From positions 4,216,001-4,280,000 of the forward strand of contig NZ_CP090446.1 in assembly GCF_021442025.1 (NCBI RefSeq): 64,000 nt of DNA, given 5' to 3'. The notes below the pieces were generated by a model. It saw nothing but the letters and a program-made list of their open reading frames with translations. It ran no database searches and had not been told where the DNA came from. This document shows, one piece after another, positions 36,301 through 43,732 of this stretch. The DNA is from Sphingobacterium sp. SRCM116780. Lineage in GTDB: Bacteria; Bacteroidota; Bacteroidia; Sphingobacteriales; Sphingobacteriaceae. The translations under genes and the position numbers were made by a program. Position 1 is the stretch's first letter. Every line of letters begins with the position of its first letter.

Positions 36301-36454
36301 TGCTAATAACCCATTCTTATTTACCTCAAGTGAATTTAAGGGGTATGACCCAGAAAGTACTTCACAAGGGGAAAGTAAATTTGGCCAAAATATGACTTTT
36401 TTCGCTTATCCAAGAGCGAAAACTTTTACGTTAGGTCTTAATGTTACATTTTAA
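33302..36454 (+). CDS. SusC-family TonB-dependent outer membrane receptor
   Basis: 1050 aa. N-terminal signal-like stretch with basic start (MNKIDARTFLQLKKRSKLFFSLAVIAGSLQQANAA), CarboxypepD-reg-like domain about residues 55-130 (GQVTGKVVDASTGKSVSGVTVSVKG), TonB-box-like segment VVVGYGT, plug domain (LYVVDGVVMDD, EVLKDASSAAIYGARGANGVILVTTKRG) and the barrel ending in an aromatic residue (FTLGLNVTF). No STN domain, so direct coupling to an ECF anti-sigma factor is not expected. With SusD it forms a glycan importer; substrate unknown, but the GH76 gene downstream suggests mannan. Confidence 0.96.
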   Translation: MNKIDARTFLQLKKRSKLFFSLAVIAGSLQQANAASVISVAHLNRSNTKEFVKKQGQVTGKVVDASTGKSVSGVTVSVKGTTTAAQTDENGHFSLNAKTGDVLAISSIGYKSTEIKVSGTSELTISLESAQDQLDEVVVVGYGTMRKSDVTGSIAMVKGADMVKAQNFSALENLRGKASGVNIFSNSSQPGAYGNRVVIRGVSTINSSSNPLYVVDGVVMDDFQLLNPNDIESMEVLKDASSAAIYGARGANGVILVTTKRGNKDGRKTISYQGSVGVSSVQRYMDVLNAQEWTDAFMIGLENENKYQGKTWSLDRSKWFNDPDYFDASGNPLYDTDWQKEATRTAISHNHQLNIQQGDDKSSVGAFLNYTDQQGVVNNTWNKRVNAKMAYDSKPTSWLSTAVNLTVNHTWGQYTPEDGGGQDARRTMIEMLPWYPVRDKNGNYTTSSSSTLSETFGFEGMSNPAMILDLQKRMRYNTQIFGNAALTFHLLDGLDLKTQLGVDNHQKTYRGYSSVLLNNISAPNGWAEINHTNTLYWQEETYLTYNKQFDKHRINAMAGLSWQGRTYDYDGSRTEGFQDDLSQYYNMGIGTIPSAPYSNNLIWAMNSYFLRAAYSYDNRYSATVTGRYDGSSKFGGNNKYAFFPSAGFAWNVSNEDFLKDNSLISNLKLHTSYGLTGNSEIDPYRSLANVESGTILLNGNREPYSFVSTIENPNLKWEKTAQFDFGVELGLFQNRLSFDVSYYKKKTTDLLLEAPLPTATGFSSVMRNIGSVQNQGLDVMINGTIVNHEDFTWKSTINLNYNKNEVLKLGDNNADILMNSWVGGANSIIRVGENLNSFYGYRRLGIYTQADVDAGNATISQIGRPKRTTEKEIIGKGLPDWTGSFINNLSYKNFDLTLDLQFVKGVDVMQQFFHSTYDRFGITNGLKEILTDAYNGTNPNTMQQAIYLTNGGHAGQDTNVDDAWVVDGSYLRVNMIQLGYTFKPDAVKRIGLSGLRIYANANNPFLFTSSEFKGYDPESTSQGESKFGQNMTFFAYPRAKTFTLGLNVTF

Positions 36455-36470
36455 TTTTTGAAAAAATCCA

Positions 36471-38036
36471 ATGAAGAAAAATAGATTGTTTTTGTTGTTA
36501 TTAGCTGGATTGGCATTAACAACATCCTGTAATAAGTTTTTAGAAGAAGAGCCTAAGTCAACCGTTGCGTTGTCCGCATTTTATAAAACAGAGGCTCAAG
36601 CTGAGGCTACTGTGAATAGTTTGTATAGAAGAGGTGCTCCACAACGTTATTCGAATGCTGGTAGTGCTTATACAGGGCCTACAGCATCTTTCAACACCAT
36701 GTTAACAGGTTACTTTACCAATAGTTATGAAGGTCAAGAGCGAGTTTGTTTGTTTTCGAGGGAATTAACCCGTCAAAATAATACAAATTTGATTTCGGGT
36801 AACATGAATACGATTTGGGATGAATCCTTTCAAGCGATCAATATTGCCAATGCGGGATTAAAATATATTCCTGAAATTAGTATGTCAGACGCAGATAGAA
36901 ATATTCTTTTGGCTGAGGCTAAGTTCTTTAGAGCGTATAACTATTTTTATCTAGTAAAGACCTTTGGGGCTATTCCGTTGTCTACAACTGCTTATGAGTC
37001 TTTAGAAGATGATTTGTATCTAGAAAGATCTGAAGCATCAAAAGTATATGCTTTAATTGAAACAGATCTTAAAGAAGCTGTTAATGCTTTGCCAGCGATT
37101 AAGTTTGCCAGCAATGGTCATCGTATTACAAAATTTGTTGCTGCAATGACGTTAGCAAACGTGTATTTACAACAGGGTAAATATGCTGAAGCCGCAGAAA
37201 CAGCTAAAATAGTGGTCAATTCACCACATAGTATGACTGTTAATACGGATTTGACAACTAATAGTGCTTTTAATAAATTAAGGAAAACGGATGATTTGGA
37301 TGAAGTGATTTATGCCCAAGAATACGATGGTACCATTAGCAATAGTGGTTGGTGGCCGACGTATGCTTTTAACTCTTCAGCAGTTTCTATGTTTGACAAA
37401 TACTCCATCTTTGAAAGAGTGTTCGGTCCTACGAAACAGTTCTTGAATGTGTATAATCCAAAAGATTTGCGTATTCAACCGAATCAGTTCTTCCATTGGT
37501 CGTATACCAATCCGAAAACAGGAAAGAAATGGGAATCTACAGATGCAGGTGTTTGGTATTATTATGACGAAGAAGCTGTATTGACTACGGGTAAGGGAAC
37601 AAAAGACTGGAATTTCTACCGTTATCCAGAGGCTTTATTAATTGCGGCTGAGGGTATTGCAAAAAGTGGTGGTGTGACTGCCGAAGCAGCGGGCTATTTG
37701 GCACAAGTTAAAGCGCGTGCAAATACAGAAGGAAAAACTGTTGCGCAGTTTACAACCGAACTTCAAGGTTTATCAGCAGATAATTTTGTAAAAGAATGTT
37801 GGATAGAACGTTTAAGAGAATTTCCATTAGAGTTTAAAATGTGGGATGATATTGCAAGAACGAAGATGTTCCCTGTGATTTCTACTACTGAAGCTGGAAA
37901 AATTGATTTTGTACCTCTTATTGGTGCTAAAAATGCATCAGGAGCTGTATTTAAAGAGTCTGACTTGCTTTGGCCTATTTCACCAGATGAAATACAAAGA
38001 AATCCAAAGTTAACTCAAAACGAAGGTTATAAATAA
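36471..38036 (+). CDS. SusD-family (RagB/SusD) nutrient-binding lipoprotein
   Basis: 521 aa; lipobox LALTTSC (signal peptide MKKNRLFLLLLAGLALTTSC). RagB/SusD architecture: TPR-rich N-terminal half (AEAKFFRAYNYFYLVKTFGAIPLS, MTLANVYLQQGKYAEAAETAK) and C-terminal SusD segment ending FPLEFKMWDD ... LLWPISPDEIQRNPKLTQNEGYK, the family signature. It binds oligosaccharides on the surface and caps the SusC porin, 16 bp upstream. A weak hairpin separates it from the GH76 gene. Confidence 0.95.
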   Translation: MKKNRLFLLLLAGLALTTSCNKFLEEEPKSTVALSAFYKTEAQAEATVNSLYRRGAPQRYSNAGSAYTGPTASFNTMLTGYFTNSYEGQERVCLFSRELTRQNNTNLISGNMNTIWDESFQAINIANAGLKYIPEISMSDADRNILLAEAKFFRAYNYFYLVKTFGAIPLSTTAYESLEDDLYLERSEASKVYALIETDLKEAVNALPAIKFASNGHRITKFVAAMTLANVYLQQGKYAEAAETAKIVVNSPHSMTVNTDLTTNSAFNKLRKTDDLDEVIYAQEYDGTISNSGWWPTYAFNSSAVSMFDKYSIFERVFGPTKQFLNVYNPKDLRIQPNQFFHWSYTNPKTGKKWESTDAGVWYYYDEEAVLTTGKGTKDWNFYRYPEALLIAAEGIAKSGGVTAEAAGYLAQVKARANTEGKTVAQFTTELQGLSADNFVKECWIERLREFPLEFKMWDDIARTKMFPVISTTEAGKIDFVPLIGAKNASGAVFKESDLLWPISPDEIQRNPKLTQNEGYK

Positions 38037-38044
38037 AATACAAT

Positions 38045-38070
38045 AGGCTGTCCAATAGGGCAGCCTTTTT
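38045..38070 (+). terminator. Short hairpin between susD and GH76 gene
   Basis: Stem AGGCTG/CAGCCT with a G-T pair, loop about 10 nt, followed by T5. Only 11 bp before the GH76 start, so it acts at most as a partial terminator that lowers GH76 expression. Confidence 0.5.
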
Positions 38071-38080
38071 ACATCAGAAT

Positions 38081-39265
38081 ATGAAATCTAAACTGCTTAT
38101 TATTTACATGCTGCTTTTTTCTCCATTTTTCTGCACTCAGTTACGTGCACAAGAAAAATCGCAGTTTAAACAACGAGCATCACAAACGTTACAGCAAGTT
38201 TATCGTTATTTTGGTAATGATCAGAATCAATTGCTATTGGAAAAATATCCTTTTGATGAAAAGTTTAAGGCTGATTATTTAAACAACAATCAACAAGCTG
38301 ATCAACAAAAAAAATATGCTTATCTATGGCCTTTTTCAGGGAGCTTTTCAGCAGTAAATGCCTTAATGGAGCTGCCTAAACAAAAGAAGGTATATCAAAA
38401 AATAGTAGATAAAAAAGTGTTGGTTGGCCTTGAAGAATATCGTGATCAAAAGCGCTCTCCAATAGGGTATGCTTCTTATTTGAATACAGCAGCAGCTTCG
38501 GATCGCTTTTATGACGATAACATCTGGTTGGGTATCGACTTAACGGATCTTTATCTAACGACGAAAAAACAAACCTATCTTACTAAAGCCAAAGAAGTAT
38601 GGACGTTTGTGAAAAGTGGAGAAGATGATCTGCTCGATGGAGGAATCTACTGGTGTGAACAGAAAAAGGAATCGAAGAATACATGCGCGAATGCTCCTGC
38701 TAGTGTATTTGCGCTGAAACTGTATAGGGCGACTCAGGATAGCTTATATTTACAAGAAGGGGAACTTCTGTACCACTGGACAAAAGAGAAGCTACAAGAT
38801 ACTAAGGATGGTTTGTATTGGGATAATATCGGTTTGAATGGTCACATAGGTAAAGCGAAATATTCCTATAATTCAGGGCAAATGTTACAAGCGGCTGCTT
38901 TATTGTATCAATTAACAAAAGAAAAACAATACTTATTAGACGCACAACAACTGGCAAAAGCATGCCAATCATATTTTTTTCATCCGATAGCTGATCATGA
39001 TTTTCCCTTGTTGAAAAATAGTAATCTTTGGTTCCACGCAGTCATGATGCGTGGGTTTATCAGTTTGTTTGAACAAGATCATAACCGAACATATTTAGAT
39101 ATGTTTGCGAAAAACCTCGATTATGCTTGGCTTAATATGCGTGATAAAAATGGATTATTCGATACCGATTGGACACTTAAAGGGAGAAAAGATTCGAAAG
39201 GATTACTTGATCAATGTGCATTTATAGAAATGTATGCCCGCTTAGCTAAGGTAGGGTATAACTAA
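38081..39265 (+). CDS. GH76-family glycoside hydrolase (alpha-1,6-mannanase-like)
   Basis: 394 aa, signal peptide (IIYMLLFSPFFCTQLRAQ). The GH76 tandem aspartates are at D145-D146 (SDRFYDDNIWLGIDL), with aromatic subsite residues (YLWPFSGSFSA). The family cleaves alpha-1,6-mannan, mostly in yeast mannan backbones or in related polymers. It closes the susC-susD-GH76 unit, a small PUL. Downstream a perfect hairpin follows. Confidence 0.92.
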   Translation: MKSKLLIIYMLLFSPFFCTQLRAQEKSQFKQRASQTLQQVYRYFGNDQNQLLLEKYPFDEKFKADYLNNNQQADQQKKYAYLWPFSGSFSAVNALMELPKQKKVYQKIVDKKVLVGLEEYRDQKRSPIGYASYLNTAAASDRFYDDNIWLGIDLTDLYLTTKKQTYLTKAKEVWTFVKSGEDDLLDGGIYWCEQKKESKNTCANAPASVFALKLYRATQDSLYLQEGELLYHWTKEKLQDTKDGLYWDNIGLNGHIGKAKYSYNSGQMLQAAALLYQLTKEKQYLLDAQQLAKACQSYFFHPIADHDFPLLKNSNLWFHAVMMRGFISLFEQDHNRTYLDMFAKNLDYAWLNMRDKNGLFDTDWTLKGRKDSKGLLDQCAFIEMYARLAKVGYN

Positions 39266-39270
39266 CTAAC

Positions 39271-39305
39271 AAAATAGGCTGTTCAAATTATGAACAGCCT
39301 ATTTT
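39271..39305. terminator. Bidirectional terminator between GH76 and nrdF
   Basis: Arms AAAATAGGCTGTTCA (39271-39285) and TGAACAGCCTATTTT (39291-39305), a perfect 15-bp stem with 5-nt loop. Separates convergent genes. Confidence 0.9.
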
Positions 39306-39330
39306 ACTTATAATAGATTCGCTATCTTAA

Positions 39331-40317
39331 CTATACATTTACGGTAGCATCCATTTTAAAATCATCATCTTTTAAATGTACGATTTCCATAGATTTTTCG
39401 TAATTCGTTGATTTTTTTGAAAAGAAATCATGTTGTGTTGTTTCTGTATTCAAACCGTTTAAGACAATTGGATTGACTTGTTTCACTTCGAATATAGGAT
39501 CAAAACCAAGATTCATTAATGCTTTGTTTCCATTGTAACGCACATATTCTTTTACTTCAGCCGTTAAACCAACTTCTGTATAAATCTCTTCCGTGTATTT
39601 CAATTCATTTTCGTACAATTCATTTAAAAGAACCAAGAATCTTTGTTTTACTTCGTCCTGATTTTTAAGTTTTTTGAAAACCTCTTGTGCCATTAATCCA
39701 ACGAAAACACCATGGATAGATTCATCAGCAACAATTTTTTTGATAATATCTGCTGAGGCTACCATTTGTCCTTGGCCACATAACCATAACGGTAAAAAGA
39801 AACCTGAATAAAATAAGAATGACTCCAAGAGTACAGAAGCGGCTAGAGTCATGAATAGCTCTTCGTTAGAAGGATTTTTCTTATCTAAGTTGCGGTAGTA
39901 GGAATCAATTGTAGACGCTTTGAATTGTAAAAATTTATTTTGCTCTACCCAACCAAAGATATCATTGATTTCATTCGTTGTTGATACGGTTGTAAAAATA
40001 GTGGAATATGATTTAGCATGAATAGCCTCCATCATACACATATACGACAATACAGCTTTGTTTTGAAGCGAATCGGTGTGATCGATGATTTTTGGCATTC
40101 CTGTGTGACTCTGTAAGGTATCCAATAGCGTTAATCCGCCTAATGCTTTTTTGTAGCATTCTTTCATCTCCCAGCTTAATCCTTTCCAACTATCAATGTC
40201 TTTTGAAGGGATATATTCAGTATCAATCCAGAATTGTTTAATGTTTTGTTCCCAAAACATTAAGGCATAGTCATTATCTGGCGTATTCCAGTTTACAGCG
40301 GTATATTGTTTGCTCAT
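39331..40317 (-). CDS. nrdF: Ribonucleotide reductase class Ib, small (radical) subunit
   Basis: 328 aa. Metal ligands of NrdF type are conserved and offset by -1 from E. coli NrdF: D66 (LTLLDTLQ), E97 and H100 with radical Y104 (MEAIHAKSYS), later ligand E (LLESFLFYSGF) and E..H (ADESIHG). The cofactor would be the Mn2-tyrosyl radical assembled with NrdI. The reaction is ribonucleotide to deoxyribonucleotide reduction together with NrdE. Fourth gene of the nrdH-nrdI-nrdE-nrdF cluster, 98 bp after nrdE, and followed by a terminator. Confidence 0.93.
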   Translation of the reverse strand: MSKQYTAVNWNTPDNDYALMFWEQNIKQFWIDTEYIPSKDIDSWKGLSWEMKECYKKALGGLTLLDTLQSHTGMPKIIDHTDSLQNKAVLSYMCMMEAIHAKSYSTIFTTVSTTNEINDIFGWVEQNKFLQFKASTIDSYYRNLDKKNPSNEELFMTLAASVLLESFLFYSGFFLPLWLCGQGQMVASADIIKKIVADESIHGVFVGLMAQEVFKKLKNQDEVKQRFLVLLNELYENELKYTEEIYTEVGLTAEVKEYVRYNGNKALMNLGFDPIFEVKQVNPIVLNGLNTETTQHDFFSKKSTNYEKSMEIVHLKDDDFKMDATVNV

Positions 40318-40415
40318 TATTTTTACAGCGAGAGTTATTGATATTTATTTTGAAAAAGCTATTCGAGGTTGATTGATCTTCCTTCGAATAGCTTATTGAT
40401 TTTCTTTGAGTGGAA

Positions 40416-42521
40416 CTATGCAGAACAAGATACACAATCTTCAATAGAAGACTTCCGTGTACGCGTATAGTACAATGATTTTAAACCTAATTTATGTGCA
40501 TAAATATAGTATTTAGACAAATCACGAGTGTTATCTTTTGAATTGGTATGTAAAATAGTACTCACACCTTGGTCAATATGACGTTGAATAACGGATACTA
40601 ATTTTAATACCTTGAATTGATCCATATCGTAGGCCGATTTGAAATAGAAGTAATTATCATTTGTCAAATAAGGCATTGGATAATAAGTTGTACTATCTCC
40701 ATATTCGCGGACTTCAATAATATCTACAATTGGCATAACCGAAGCGGTTGCATTCATGATGTACGAAGTAGATTGGTTTGGTGCAATCGCCAAGCGATAC
40801 GCATGATAAATACCATGTTCTTTTACTTCTGCTTTTAATTTTTCCCAATCTTCGATTGTTGGAATATGTACACCTGCAAATAATTCTTTAACCTTATCTG
40901 TTTTTGGTAAATAATCTCTTTCTGTATATCTGTCGAAGTAAGTACCATCAGCATAAGCTGATTTTTCAAATCCTACAAATGTTTCTTTACGTTCACGAGC
41001 GATCTCCATAGATGCTTCTAAAGAATAGAAGTTCATCATCATAAAGAATGCATTCGCAAAATCTAAAGCCTCATCGGATTCATACATGATAAAGCTTTTC
41101 GCTAGGTAACCATGTAAATTCATTGCTCCAAGACCTACTGAATGTAATTCTTTATTAGCTTTGGCGATGGAAGGAACCATTTTAATATCGGTTACATCAG
41201 ATACCATTGTTAATGCACGCATAGCCAATTTTACAGATTCTTTCACACGTTTATTATCCATAATGGTCGCGATGTTCAAAGAACCTAAGTTGCAAGAAAT
41301 GCCATACCTGATCTTATCTTCTTCGCCATAAATATTGATTTCAGAGACTTCTGAAACTTGCATGATTTCTGTACACAAGTTGGAGAATTTTACTTTCCCG
41401 ATGCCATTCAAAGCGTGAACGCGATTGGTGTTTTCTTTGTAGAAAATATAAGGGTAGCCAGACTCTTTTTGTGTTTGTGCAACTTTCACTAACAGGTGAC
41501 GAGCGTTGATCTTCTTCTTCTTAATATTCGGATTGGTAATCAACTCTTCGTACATCTCATCCATGTCCATTTCATCTAAGAACTGACCATATTCTTGCAT
41601 CACCGTATGTGGATAGATCAAGTAGCATGTTTCATCTTTTTCCGCCAATTCCATGAATTTATCCGGAATAATGATGCCTATAGAAAGCGATTTGATACGT
41701 ACTTTCTCATCCGCATTGATCTTTTTACAGTCTAAAAACTCTTCGATATCCGAGTGGAAAATATTTAAATATACCGCTCCAGCACCAGGACGTTGACCTA
41801 ATTGGTTCGCATAAGAGAACGTATCTTCCATGATTTTCATGATGGGAAGAACACCCCCTGCACGACCTTCTACTCCCTTGATGGCTTCACCACGTCCACG
41901 AATTTTTGAAATGTTGAAGGAAACGCCACCTCCGATAGAAGATAACTTCATTGCAGAGTCAACAGCATAACCAATACCATTTAGGTTATCTCCAATTTCA
42001 TCTAAGAAACAAGAAACTAATTCGCCAGAACGTTTCTTACCGGCATTCAGGAATGTTGGTGTTGCAGGTTGATATTCTTGATTGATAAACAATTCAGCAT
42101 ATGCAATTGCTTTTTCCACACCTTCTTGGCGGGCTAAAAATAATGCCACTGCAACCACGCGGTCTTCATAACGTTCCAAGAACTTTTCTCCAGAATCATC
42201 TCTTAAAGCATAACTCTGAAAAAACTTGAATGCAGCCATGAAAGATGCAAAGCGGAATTTTTTTGCGAAAACAAAATTATATACTTTTTCCATTTCTTCG
42301 TAGGTGAACCACTCGTAGAAATTGATATAGTAATTTTGTTCAATTAAGTAATCGATTTTTTCTTTTAGTGTATAGAAGAATACCGTATTCTTGTTCACAT
42401 ACTCTAAAAAATAGGCACGTACAGCCTCTTTATCTTTGTGTAAGCTAAACTCGTCATCATGTTTGATCATGATTTCGTTGTTAAGCAATATCCAGTTTTT
42501 TGCTACCTCGTTTGCTACCAT
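40416..42521 (-). CDS. nrdE: Ribonucleotide reductase class Ib, large catalytic subunit
   Basis: 701 aa from the ATG at 42521; that start overlaps nrdI by 41 bp, but the segment just after it aligns with the usual NrdE N-terminus, so the long start is favoured over an internal Met at 42470. No ATP-cone, as is typical of NrdE. Conserved: VSCFLDE and SCNLGSLN active-site cysteines, NLCTEI near the radical site, PNQSTSYIMNATASVMP substrate loop and the C-terminal Cys pair CVSCSA for reduction by NrdH. Pairs with NrdF. Confidence 0.95.
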   Translation of the reverse strand: MVANEVAKNWILLNNEIMIKHDDEFSLHKDKEAVRAYFLEYVNKNTVFFYTLKEKIDYLIEQNYYINFYEWFTYEEMEKVYNFVFAKKFRFASFMAAFKFFQSYALRDDSGEKFLERYEDRVVAVALFLARQEGVEKAIAYAELFINQEYQPATPTFLNAGKKRSGELVSCFLDEIGDNLNGIGYAVDSAMKLSSIGGGVSFNISKIRGRGEAIKGVEGRAGGVLPIMKIMEDTFSYANQLGQRPGAGAVYLNIFHSDIEEFLDCKKINADEKVRIKSLSIGIIIPDKFMELAEKDETCYLIYPHTVMQEYGQFLDEMDMDEMYEELITNPNIKKKKINARHLLVKVAQTQKESGYPYIFYKENTNRVHALNGIGKVKFSNLCTEIMQVSEVSEINIYGEEDKIRYGISCNLGSLNIATIMDNKRVKESVKLAMRALTMVSDVTDIKMVPSIAKANKELHSVGLGAMNLHGYLAKSFIMYESDEALDFANAFFMMMNFYSLEASMEIARERKETFVGFEKSAYADGTYFDRYTERDYLPKTDKVKELFAGVHIPTIEDWEKLKAEVKEHGIYHAYRLAIAPNQSTSYIMNATASVMPIVDIIEVREYGDSTTYYPMPYLTNDNYFYFKSAYDMDQFKVLKLVSVIQRHIDQGVSTILHTNSKDNTRDLSKYYIYAHKLGLKSLYYTRTRKSSIEDCVSCSA

Positions 42522-42888
42522 CGCAGTTGTTCTTTATGATGTCAATAAATTGGTTAATATCCTCCATTGTACCAGACAATTCAAATTTGAAAGCCAATGG
42601 GATGTCAAAGTCAGCGGAAATTTTATCAGCGGCTAGTCCGAAATTTTGTCCCCAGTTGCGGTTACCACTTGATGATACAGAATAGATTTTGGAAGCATTT
42701 GCTTTCATAAATGCTAGTGTAGTCACAGGGATTTGTCCGAAATTAGTTGTAAAAGTGACCAGATGACCTGATACTTCAGCAACAAGATCTGTAGTTATTT
42801 TATGTGCTTTCCAGCCCGTAATCTGGGTAAGCTTGTCCATAAAACGTTGCACGTTTCCAGTTTTGCTATCGTAATAAATATGTATCAT
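42481..42888 (-). CDS. nrdI: Flavodoxin-like RNR activator
   Basis: 135 aa. NrdI fold: IYYDSKTGNVQRF at the N-terminus, FMN-binding SSSGNRNWGQNFGLAAD near 75-90. It supplies an oxidant to assemble the Mn2-Y radical in NrdF. It lies between nrdH and nrdE, overlaps nrdE by 41 bp, and is preceded by nrdH 30 bp upstream. This confirms the class Ib assignment. Confidence 0.93.
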   Translation of the reverse strand: MIHIYYDSKTGNVQRFMDKLTQITGWKAHKITTDLVAEVSGHLVTFTTNFGQIPVTTLAFMKANASKIYSVSSSGNRNWGQNFGLAADKISADFDIPLAFKFELSGTMEDINQFIDIIKNNCDGSKRGSKKLDIA

Positions 42889-42918
42889 GGATTATAAAAA
42901 TTTGATACTACATTTTCA

Positions 42919-43152
42919 TTATAATGCGATAGCAGCTAATTCTTCAGGTTTAAAACCGATGATACGATGTTGAATTTCTTCATTCTCCAAAACGATGACA
43001 GTTGGTACTGTGCGCACTTTAAATTTAGCGGCTAAATCAGGTTGGTCAAACGGGTTGATCGACTCATATTGAATACCTTTTTGATCTAGATATGCAGATA
43101 CTTGAGCACAAGGTGCACAATCGTTTTTCTCGAATTTGATAATTCTTGCCAT
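42919..43152 (-). CDS. nrdH: Glutaredoxin-like thioredoxin (NrdH type)
   Basis: 77 aa, thioredoxin/glutaredoxin fold with CxxC motif C12-A-P-C15 (NDCAPCAQVSAYL) and cis-Pro region (VRTVPTVIVL). The context with nrdI/nrdE/nrdF makes it the dithiol donor of the reductase, although the CAPC motif differs from the CVQC usual in NrdH, so a general thioredoxin-like protein is not excluded. First gene of the cluster; 580 bp of intergenic region lies upstream. Confidence 0.85.
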   Translation of the reverse strand: MARIIKFEKNDCAPCAQVSAYLDQKGIQYESINPFDQPDLAAKFKVRTVPTVIVLENEEIQHRIIGFKPEELAAIAL

Positions 43153-43732
43153 GATTATAACTTTTAATTTGTAAATCGCACTTCCCGAAGAAGTCCGGTT
43201 TGGATGAATGATATTAACTCGTTTGAGAAGATATTTCTCTCAGCTCTAACAAATATCATAAATTTAATTTGAAGCTGTAATTTGACTTTTCCACATATTG
43301 GGGAAAAGATTGTCATAAAACGCGTTTGTGCAATATTGATGTGTATACTGTGTTGTAGATCAGTAATATATAAATGTTGATAACTTTAAAAATTAAAAAA
43401 TGTCCATGTTTGACGATTGTTTTTTCAATCTAATTTTTGTGTCAAAAACAAACTACAATTCTAAGTTTTTGTTTAAATGTTTGCGATATTATGACATGTT
43501 ATTATACTAAAATATATATAACAACTGCCTTGCATGTAGCATCAATTAATCTTGGAAACAAAAAGAATATATAGCGACGATTCTTTATACAAAACCTCAA
43601 TTGTCATTGTTCGGAATAGATTTCAGTCAGAGAATGGCTGATGTGAATTTTGTGGATAATTTTGTTGAAATGAAATAACTGTTTTTAAATAAATTAATAA
43701 CCCCCAAAGAATTTTTCTTCGGGGATTATTAA
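43153..43732. other. 580-bp AT-rich intergenic region upstream of nrdH
   Basis: No ORF seen. It holds a 7-bp dyad (CTTTTCC/GGAAAAG at 43286-43308), a small hairpin 28 bp upstream of nrdH (ACTTC/GAAGT, 43180-43194), DnaA-box-like nonamers on the minus strand at 43651-43659 (TTATCCACA, exact), 43375-43383 and 43287-43295 (each one mismatch), and the terminator of the neighbouring gene. Promoter of the nrd cluster must lie here. Confidence 0.5.
43694..43732 (-). terminator. Terminator of the 590-aa secreted protein gene
   Basis: On the minus strand, arms around AATAATCCCC and GGGGTTATT (43694-43704 and 43721-43732), with a mismatch, followed by a T-rich tail; it starts immediately after the stop. 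Confidence 0.75.

Noticed and set aside
43153..43732. Chromosome origin of replication
   Set aside because: Only one exact and two mismatched DnaA boxes and no dnaA gene nearby; not enough to claim.
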